NCBI RefSeq assembly: GCF_021227995.1
Contig: NZ_CP089301.1
Location: forward strand, 4,154,001 to 4,218,000
DNA from: Novosphingobium kaempferiae
GTDB taxonomy: Bacteria > Pseudomonadota > Alphaproteobacteria > Sphingomonadales > Sphingomonadaceae
DNA: 64,000 bases
Direction of reading: 5' to 3'
Shown: piece after piece, positions 16,940 through 24,400 of the stretch
Numbering within the stretch: position 1 is the first letter of the stretch
How the letters are laid out: each line of letters opens with the position of its first letter
The notes under the pieces: model-generated
Told to the model about the DNA's origin: nothing
Database searches by the model: none
Seen by the model: only the letters and a program-made list of their open reading frames with translations
Made by a program: the position numbers and the translations under genes

Positions 16940-17994
16940 GCCACGGCCTCCCTGACCAGCCCCAGCCGCTCGCCCTCGTACCGGGCGCGCAGCGGGCGCC
17001 ACCACCATTCGTTGTCGAGATACCAGCGCACCGTGCGGCTGATGCCGGTCTCGAAAGTCTCCTGCGCCCGCCAGCCGAGTTCCTGCTCCAGCTTGGTCGC
17101 GTCGATGGCGTAGCGGGCGTCGTGGCCCGGCCGGTCGGCCACGAAGTCGATCAGGCGCTCGCGCGGGGTGTCGGTCGGCGCGATGGCGTCGAGCATCAGG
17201 CAGATGCGGCGCACGACGTCGATGTTGCGCCGCTCGTTGCGGCCGCCGACGTTGTAGGTCTCTCCCGGACGGCCGAGCGAGGCGATGCGCTCCAGCGCGC
17301 GAACGTGGTCATCGACGTAGAGCCAGTCGCGCACGTTCTCGCCCCGTCCGTAGACGGGCAGGCGGCGGCCCTCCAGCGCGTTGATGATGGTGAGCGGGAT
17401 CAGCTTCTCGGGGAAGTGATAGGGCCCGTAGTTGTTCGAGCAGTTCGAAACCACCACCGGCAGCCCGTAAGTACGGTGCCAGGCCTTCGCCAGATGGTCC
17501 GACGCAGCCTTGGAAGCCGAGTAGGGCGAGCTGGGGTCGTAGGGCGTATCCTCGCGGAACAGCCCCTCGTCGCCGAGCGATCCGTAGACCTCGTCGGTCG
17601 AGACGTGGAGGAAGCGGAAGCGGTCGCGGTCCGAAGCCGGCAGGCGCGACCAGTAGTCGCGCGCGACTTCGAGCAGCGTGAAGGTGCCCATCACGTTGGT
17701 CGAGACGAAATCGCCCGCGCCGGTGATCGAGCGGTCGACATGGCTTTCCGCCGCGAGGTGCATCACCCGGTCGGGGCGGAACTGCGCGAAGGCGTCCTCC
17801 ATCGCGGTACGGTCGCAGATGTCGGCGCGCAGGAAGCGGTAGTTCTCCCGCCCGGTCACCGAATGGAGCGATGTCGGGTTACCTGCGTAAGTTAACTTGT
17901 CGATGTTGAGTACCTGGTCGCGGCGCGTCTGCACGAGGTAGCGCACCAGCGCCGAGCCGATGAAGCCGGCGCCGCCGGTCACGATCACGCGCAT
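16936..17994 (-). CDS. rfbB: dTDP-glucose 4,6-dehydratase
   Basis: A 352-residue extended SDR. It has the NAD loop [15 protein letters not shown] at the N-terminus, the STDEVYGSL block with Thr-Asp-Glu of the dehydratase site, and [11 protein letters not shown] with the catalytic Tyr and Lys. [18 protein letters not shown] is the RmlB hallmark. It converts dTDP-glucose to dTDP-4-keto-6-deoxyglucose. It is first in the rfbBA operon and is read away from the LuxR-type regulator across a 480-bp gap. Confidence 0.96.
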   Translation of the reverse strand: MRVIVTGGAGFIGSALVRYLVQTRRDQVLNIDKLTYAGNPTSLHSVTGRENYRFLRADICDRTAMEDAFAQFRPDRVMHLAAESHVDRSITGAGDFVSTNVMGTFTLLEVARDYWSRLPASDRDRFRFLHVSTDEVYGSLGDEGLFREDTPYDPSSPYSASKAASDHLAKAWHRTYGLPVVVSNCSNNYGPYHFPEKLIPLTIINALEGRRLPVYGRGENVRDWLYVDDHVRALERIASLGRPGETYNVGGRNERRNIDVVRRICLMLDAIAPTDTPRERLIDFVADRPGHDARYAIDATKLEQELGWRAQETFETGISRTVRWYLDNEWWWRPLRARYEGERLGLVREAVA

Positions 17995-18475
17995 CGGTCG
18001 GCGCCCCCCGCCAGTGGCGTCCGGACAGTCTCAGGCGGAATAACGGTCATGATCGAGGCCCCCCGCTCGCCCCCCGGGCGAGGTCAGTCTGCATGCAGCT
18101 ATGCGCGCAGCCGCAGCATGGGCGGCCCCGCCGGGACAGAGAGCCAGAATTCGCAATTGTCGCCTATTCGGCGATAATGGGGCGGAATATTCTATTCCGA
18201 CGAAATACCAGTGAGTTTTACGAGGTCCGGCCAAGACTTACCGCATGCATGGTCCGGTACATTCCGGGAGGATACGGCGGAATCGCGCGGCATTGTATTA
18301 AACAATACAGTGCAAGGTGCCTTTCGCCCTCCCGCCCGTCATGGGGCAATCGAATATGCCGAGAGACACCCCCCGATCCGAGGCGGGATTTTACGGCATT
18401 GTCAAAATTTTAATGATGATACATGGTTGTTAGAACGAATGGGGGCACAATGCAGAGAGGGGCATACGAACCGAC
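17995..18475. promoter_or_regulatory. AT-rich intergenic region with several inverted repeats
   Basis: This gap of about 480 bp between rfbB and the LuxR-type gene has no supportable gene. It contains a GC hairpin CTCGCCC/GGGCGAG (18066-18082), TCGCC-TATTC-GGCGA (18160-18174), the perfect GGAATA-TTC-TATTCC (18184-18198) and TGTATT-AAAC-AATACA (18294-18309). The last 100 bases are clearly AT-richer than the genome. It should hold promoters for rfbBA and the regulator, with the symmetric sites as candidate regulator targets. Confidence 0.5.
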
Positions 18476-19357
18476 ATGCCGGCATCCATTTCCATTGCAA
18501 TCCGAAACTCGATCATTCGCGAAGGTCTTCGCCGGATATTCATGGATGCATGCTTCGAGGTCGCTGAATCGGTATCGGACCTCGACGATCTCAACCTGAG
18601 TTTCTACGCATCGAGCGAACAGCACATCCTCGTCATCGAACGCGATTTGCTGCAAGACAATTGTGCAGCAATCCTCGAACGGATGCAGCATGACCATGCG
18701 AACCTGAGGATCGTAGTCCTTACCGGTACTTTCGATTTCGATGAAATGGTCGCGCTCTATGCTTCGGGCGCCTATGCCTATTTCCCGGACAACGTGCCTT
18801 ACCTCTCGTTAGTCGCGATCCTGCAGATGGTGTCCAACGGGCAGAAGGTGGCGCCGCCCGAAGTGATCGACTTCCTGGTCTCGATGCCCGCCGCATCGCG
18901 CCCGACCGCCTCCGGCCCGTCGCTGGACGCCTACAAGTTCCGCGAACGCGAACTGCGGGTGCTGGAACAGCTCGCGCTCGGCCAGCCGAACAAGGCGATC
19001 TCGCGCGAGATGGGCATCAACGAAACCGCCGTGAAAGCCGCGGTGAAGGCCATCCTGCGCAAGCTGGGGGTGGAGAACCGCACCCAGGCCGCCGTCATGG
19101 CGCGCGAGCTTGTCCGGCAGCCGGGGTCCGAGGATACGGAGACGACCGCCGAACAGCCGCCCGAAGAACCCGAAGCGGACCTGTTCAGCGCGCATGACTC
19201 GACCGTGCGTCCGTTCGGTGGCGGCGGTGGTTCGCGAGCCATCGGAATGGAGCGAACCATCACAGATTCCAGAAACAATTTGTTGCAGGCAGTAATTAGG
19301 AAGACATCTATCTGCCTTTGTTACTTTCAGGTCTTCCACTTGGCCTGCCTGTCCTGA
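18476..19357 (+). CDS. LuxR/NarL-family regulator with degenerate receiver domain
   Basis: 293 residues. Residues 1-130 have the receiver fold (IREGLRRIF; RIVVLTGTFDFDEMVALYASGAYAYFP), but the usual acidic pair is replaced (AIRNS). Glu is aligned where the phospho-acceptor Asp should be (ILVIERDLL), and the conserved Lys is missing. A GerE helix-turn-helix follows at about 155-215 (FRERELRVLEQLALGQPNKAISREMGINETAVKAAVKAILRKLGV). The last 75 residues are a Pro/Glu- and Gly-rich tail with no clear domain. It probably binds DNA without phosphorylation. Position suggests control of rfbBA and/or the polysaccharide and NRPS-PKS genes. The ribosome site is weak. Confidence 0.85.
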   Translation: MPASISIAIRNSIIREGLRRIFMDACFEVAESVSDLDDLNLSFYASSEQHILVIERDLLQDNCAAILERMQHDHANLRIVVLTGTFDFDEMVALYASGAYAYFPDNVPYLSLVAILQMVSNGQKVAPPEVIDFLVSMPAASRPTASGPSLDAYKFRERELRVLEQLALGQPNKAISREMGINETAVKAAVKAILRKLGVENRTQAAVMARELVRQPGSEDTETTAEQPPEEPEADLFSAHDSTVRPFGGGGGSRAIGMERTITDSRNNLLQAVIRKTSICLCYFQVFHLACLS

Positions 19358-19511
19358 TTTTTCGGAATCCCATTTTAGCACTCTTCGACACCCTAAAGAG
19401 CTCATTCGATAGGTATATTCCCTCAAAATATACCGTGACTCTCCGTTAGAGCGATGCGACATTGCGTTTGTGGGGTTAACTTACTCCATTATGAGTCTAA
19501 GGGGGTTTTAC

Positions 19512-19745
19512 ATGTATCGAATAGAGGGAACCGAGAACGTCCAGCTGACTTCGCGCGAGATGGATGTGCTTCAATTCGTTGCCATGGGTCGTTCCGCCAA
19601 GGAGACCGCCATCGAACTGAACATCGCTCCGTGTACTGTCGAGCGCCACGTCGAAAACGTCCGCCTGAAGACGCGCACGCGCAACCGCGCGCACATGATC
19701 GCCTACGTCATTCGCGAAGGCCTGCTCCAGTCCGAGGCCAACTGA
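19512..19745 (+). CDS. Small single-domain LuxR-type (GerE) DNA-binding protein
   Basis: A 77-residue protein that is almost entirely a GerE helix-turn-helix (LTSREMDVLQFVAMGRSAKETAIELNIAPCTVERHVENVRLKT). There is no receiver or ligand domain. The ATG follows GGGGG six bases upstream. In-frame starts at 19470 and 19491 would only add an unlikely leader. It follows the larger LuxR-type gene after 154 AT-rich bases and converges on the phosphopantetheinyl transferase gene 39 bp away. It may bind DNA as a homodimer or pair with the larger regulator. Targets are unknown. Confidence 0.85.
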   Translation: MYRIEGTENVQLTSREMDVLQFVAMGRSAKETAIELNIAPCTVERHVENVRLKTRTRNRAHMIAYVIREGLLQSEAN

Positions 19746-19784
19746 GCGTAGATATGCATGCAAAGAATGTCGGAATTCTAGTTT

Positions 19785-20471
19785 CTAGAACTGGCCTCTC
19801 CGGGCCCAAGACATCAGCATACCGCCCTTCGGGTCGATAACATCGCTTTCTACTGTTTCACCTTCGATAAATACGTTTCTCAGGCCGCAGCCAACGCCGC
19901 ATTCGAACGACGACGGGGCAATCGAGAGCCCCCTGCCAAGCGCCTTTGAACACGCTTCCTTCCTGACCCAGACCGTCAGGAACGCATGGTCGCCCATAAC
20001 CGCAGACCTACCGCCCAACTGGGCCACTTCACGATCCGTATAGTACATCGAGGCGAGTCCCGCCGTATCGTCGATCGCGCGCACCTGCTCGATGTCGATG
20101 CCGATCTCCGCGTCCATCGCCAGCGCCACCAGCGCATGGCTGCCGGTGTAGCTCATGCTGCACTGCACCTGCCGCATCTCCAGGAGATGCGGCTTGCCGT
20201 AGTCGTTGCGGCCGTAGCGCTGCCGCCTTGCGGAAATGCCGAAACCGGCCTCCACCAGCAGCCGCATGGCCCCGTGCGCCGCACGGTAGCGGCGCGCCAG
20301 ATCATCCACCGTGAAGCGAGCCGCGCGCTGCGTCTCCTCGTCCGAAAGCAGGTCGGCCAGCGCGGATTGCGGGCCTTTGCGGGCGCTTACCAGCCAGAGC
20401 GGGAACGGCGCCGCGATTCGCTCGCCGTCGATGCCGTGGGCGCGCAGGGTCTCTGCGAAATCCTCTCCCAT
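19785..20471 (-). CDS. Sfp-type 4'-phosphopantetheinyl transferase
   Basis: About 228 residues. The family signatures are present: the magnesium-site motif IGIDIEQV in mid-protein, and VWVRKEACSKALGRG with the Trp-x-x-Lys-Glu block. It moves phosphopantetheine from CoA to the serine of carrier-protein domains. It is the last gene of the NRPS-PKS-GT operon, 14 bp after the glycosyltransferase. It should activate the PCP (Ser1483 of the NRPS) and the ACP (Ser1837 of the PKS). The start codon is preceded by only a modest ribosome site. Confidence 0.93.
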   Translation of the reverse strand: MGEDFAETLRAHGIDGERIAAPFPLWLVSARKGPQSALADLLSDEETQRAARFTVDDLARRYRAAHGAMRLLVEAGFGISARRQRYGRNDYGKPHLLEMRQVQCSMSYTGSHALVALAMDAEIGIDIEQVRAIDDTAGLASMYYTDREVAQLGGRSAVMGDHAFLTVWVRKEACSKALGRGLSIAPSSFECGVGCGLRNVFIEGETVESDVIDPKGGMLMSWARRGQF

Positions 20472-20485
20472 CCCAGTGCCCTGCC

Positions 20486-21472
20486 TCAGCGGCGGACCGG
20501 CGACAGCATGCCGTGGCGCACGAAGTCGCTCAGCAGCCGGGGCGGATCCTCGCGCGGGGCCCGGCGCAGCAGCTGCTTGGCAAGGTAGGCGACATGTCCT
20601 GCGATCCACGCGATGTCCGCCGCCAGCGCATAGGCGCGCCCGTGGTTCTTGCGGAAGTAGCGGCGGCGCGAGGCGAACCAGTAGCCCGGCACTCGGCGTG
20701 CCACAGCGCCCTGCCCGGTGACGCCGGTGCTCTGCCCGGCGATGTGCAGCACGACCGGGCGCGGCGCATACCAGCACTGCCAGCCCATCGCCCGCGCCGT
20801 GCGGCAGAAATCGGTCTCCTCGTAATAGAGGAAATACCCCTCGTCGAAGCGCAGCCCCTGTTCGAGCAGCTCGCGGCGCACCGCCACGCTCGCACCCGAT
20901 ACCCAGTCGGCCTGCTCGGCGCGGCCGTCCATGGTGCGCACGACGGCGTGGCGCGCGAGCAGGCGCGAGGCCGGGCCCCAGCGCAATGCACGCTCCAGTT
21001 CGCCGAGCACCGTCGGGAAGCGGAAGGCGTGCGGCCAGGGCGTGCCGTCGGCCAGCAGCAGCGCCGTGCCGGTGATCCCGGCGCGCGGGGTCGCGGCCAT
21101 GAAGGTCGCCAGCGCCTGCACCGTGCCCGGCATCACGCGGGTATCGGGATTGAGCAGCCAGACCGCCCGGCTGCGCCCGCTGCGCAGCGAATGTTCGATG
21201 CCCAGGTTGCAGCCCGCGCCGAACCCGCCGTTGACCGAGGAAGGGATCAGCGTGACCCAGTCCCAGCCGCGCGCCTCGATCGCCGCCTGCACCAGTTCGG
21301 CCGAACCGTCGCCCGATGCATTGTCGACCACGATCGCGCGCAGGCGCGCTCCCCCGAGGCGCTCGGCATCGAGGCTGGCGAGGCAGTCGAGCACCAGCGG
21401 GCCGGTGCGGTAATTGACGATGACGACATCGATCGGGAAGACCAGTGCCGAGGAATAGCTGCGCGCGGTCAT
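20486..21472 (-). CDS. Family 2 glycosyltransferase (rhamnosyltransferase-like) in the NRPS-PKS operon
   Basis: A 328-residue GT-A fold enzyme of the WbbL type. It has DVVIVNYRTGPLVLDCLASL at the N-terminus, VVDNASGDGSAEL, the DxD-like LLNPDTRVMPGT and the acceptor-side block FDEGYFLYYEETDFCRTARAMGW. WbbL relatives transfer rhamnose from dTDP-rhamnose. Its ATG overlaps the PKS stop (ATGA), so the two are translated together. That coupling and rfbBA nearby suggest that the NRPS-PKS product is glycosylated, or that the enzyme joins peptide-ketide and polysaccharide assembly. Sugar and acceptor are inferred. Confidence 0.9.
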   Translation of the reverse strand: MTARSYSSALVFPIDVVIVNYRTGPLVLDCLASLDAERLGGARLRAIVVDNASGDGSAELVQAAIEARGWDWVTLIPSSVNGGFGAGCNLGIEHSLRSGRSRAVWLLNPDTRVMPGTVQALATFMAATPRAGITGTALLLADGTPWPHAFRFPTVLGELERALRWGPASRLLARHAVVRTMDGRAEQADWVSGASVAVRRELLEQGLRFDEGYFLYYEETDFCRTARAMGWQCWYAPRPVVLHIAGQSTGVTGQGAVARRVPGYWFASRRRYFRKNHGRAYALAADIAWIAGHVAYLAKQLLRRAPREDPPRLLSDFVRHGMLSPVRR

Positions 21473-24400
21473 TCTGCTGCCTGCTCGAAATAGTCGAAAC
21501 GCTCTTCATGGGCGGCCATCGCGCGGCTCCAGGGGCCATGCTCCGACAGCGCATCGTCGAGCGCGCTCTGGAACAGCGGCGCCAGCGTCGCGACGTGGGG
21601 CTCCTGAAGGTTGGAGCTGTGGCCGCCGGGGACGTCGAGGATCACGATATCCTCGCGCACCCGCTTGCCCCAGCCCAGCGCGTAGTCGCGATAGACCATG
21701 CGATAGGGCGTATCGTCGACGATGCCGGTATCGTCCGATGCCTTGAACAGCGCGACGCTGGCCGACTGGAGCACGCCCATCGGGCGGTGCTCCTTGTGCG
21801 CCACTTCGTAGAGCTTGAGGAACGGGATCGCGGGCGATCCGGCCTCGGCCACGGGAAGCGCATCCTCCGCGCCGCGCAGGGACTGGACGGTGCGCCGGTC
21901 CTGCGCCTGCCGCAGCCGCGATCCGACTTCCCAGCGCACGAGGTTCCACGCCCTCCGCCCGAGGTCGGGCAGCACGTGCAGCGCGCTGGTGGACCGCAGC
22001 GAGGCGGTGACACGGGACAGGCGGGTGCGGGTCTCGCCGAAGCGGAACTTGCGCGCCTCCACATCGGCGGCGTCGATGATGCCGACGAAGGCGACCTGCT
22101 CGCCCATCGCCTGCAGCTGCTGCGCCATCTCGAAGGCGATGACGCCGCCTGCGCACAGGCCCGCCAGCAGGTACGGCCCCTGCGGCTGCACCGCGCGGAC
22201 TTTCCCGAGGTGGTAGGCCGCCATCTCGTCGATGCGGGTGTGGGCGTAGTTGCCGTCCGCCTTGCGCAGCGGTTCGAGGCCGAGCACCGGGCGCGATCCG
22301 TCGAGTCGCAGCGCGAGGCCGCGATAGAGCAGCGTCTCGCCAAGGCCGTCGTGGACGAAGAACAGCGGGGTGCCGGTGCCGCCCTTGCGGATGGTAACGA
22401 CACCGTGCCCAAAGCCGTCGTCGGCGGGCGCGACGGTGGCGTCGCTCGCCTGGCTGTCGGGGTCGATCACCGCCGCCAGCGCTGCGACGGTCGGCTGGCC
22501 GAGCATCGCCGCCAGCGGCAGGGTACGGCCGGTCTTCTTGCGCAAGCGGTTGGTGAACTGCACCGCCAGCAGCGAATGGCCGCCAAGGTCGAAGAAGTTG
22601 TCGTGCCGCCCGACCGCATCCATGCCGAGGAGGTCGCACCACAAGTCGGCGATGACCTGTTCGGCGGGGGTCGCGGGCAAGTCCGCCGGATCGCCGCTCG
22701 CCGCTTCCCGGCGCGCCGCACGGGGCGGGCTGCGCAGGCGCGAGAGCACGGGTTCGAGGTCGTAGGGCGAGATCACCGTATGCGGGCGGCTGCGGCCCGA
22801 AAGCAGGCGGGCGACGATCTCCACGCCCTCTTCGGGGAGGATGCCCTCGACCGATGCGGCAATGTCGTTCGACGCGGCCCTGGCGGCGCGCGGTGGGGCG
22901 GAGACGGGCGCGCGGGACAGCTGCGCCGCATCGCCCATGTGCATCATCGTGAACTCGCGCACTTCGGCGAGGACGACGCCGTCGGCATCGGTGATGGTGA
23001 CGTTGAACACCGCCGTCTGCCCGTCGCTCGACGCGAGGCGGATGTGGCTCCAGATGCGCGCGGGCAGCGGCGCGTGGAGCAGGAAGCGGCGGTAGGTGAA
23101 CGGCGCGTAGAACTCGCGCGACGGATCGCGGCCGGGGATCAGCGTCTGCGCGCCCGCCGTCGCGAAGTCGAGCAGCGCGGGGTGGAGGCCCATGGCATCC
23201 GTCTCGGCGCGGAATTCCTCCGCCAGCTCCAGTTGCAGCAGCGCCTCGCCATGCGGGTTGCCGAGCGCCTGCACCACGTTCTGCCAGCGCGGACCGAAGT
23301 CCATCATCGGCTGGTCCTCCGCACCGCAGATCGCCGGGAGGCAGCGCTCGGCGATGGCGCCGAGGTCCAGCGCATTGCGCAGCGGGGTGAGCGTGTGCGG
23401 CCTGACGACGCCGTGCGCGTGCTCGGTCCATTCGCCCTGCTCGCCCTCGGTGCGGCCAAGGATGGTGACCTTCCACCCGCTCGCGCCGCGCTTGCGGACG
23501 TGGACGCGCAAGGCGCGCTCCGTGCCGTCGGGCACCGCGAAGGGCTTGAGGAAGGTGAAGTCGGACAGCTCCAGCGCACCCTTGTGAACCAGCGCAACTG
23601 CTGCCCGTGACATCTCCAGGAAAGATGTCCCGGGCAGCAGCGCACCGGCATCGACGACGCGATGCTCATCGAGCACCCAATGCCGCACGGGGGTTAGGAT
23701 GCCGGTGACCACAAACTCGTCTTCGGAAATGGTGCAGAGCCGTTCGAGGAACGGATGGTCGATCGCCTTGCCGGTGCCGAGATCCTCGGGAAGCGTGGCG
23801 GGTCCGCCCTCGCGCCCGCCGAGCGATGCGGCCATGCCGACTTCGGCCCACTGGCTCCAGCCGACCGACTGCACCCGCGTGACGGGATCGCGGCGGCGCG
23901 ATTGGGCATAGGCGTCGAGGAAGGCGTTGGCGGCGGCATAGTCGACCTGCCCCGGCAGGCCCGCGAAGGCGCTGACCGAGGAGAACAGCAGCAGGAAGCC
24001 GGGCTTCTGGCCCTTCAGCGCTTCCTCCAGCGCCAGCGTGCCCGCGATCTTGGGGCGCAGCACGGCTTCGACGGCGGGGCGTGTGCGGGTCTCGATGAGC
24101 CCGTCGTCGAGCGCGCCGGCGGCATGGAACACGCCGTCCACCGGGCCGAAGCGGGCGACGGCGGCCCGGATGCCCTTGGCCAGCGCGCGGGCGTCGGCGA
24201 CATCGGCGACGATCAGCTCCACTTCGCCGCCCGCCGCTTCGAGGGCGAGGAGGCGGCGGACCTTGTCCTCGACACCCAGCGGCAGGTCGCCGCGGGAAAG
24301 ACGCTCGGCCCATTCGCCGCGCGGCGGCAGGGCGCTGCGACCGACGAGGACGAGGCGGGCCTTGCAGACGCGCGCCAGATGGTCCGCGATCGACAGGCCG

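Noticed and set aside
18000..21500. Insertion sequence or integron near the AT-rich stretch
   Set aside because: No transposase, integrase or terminal repeats are visible.
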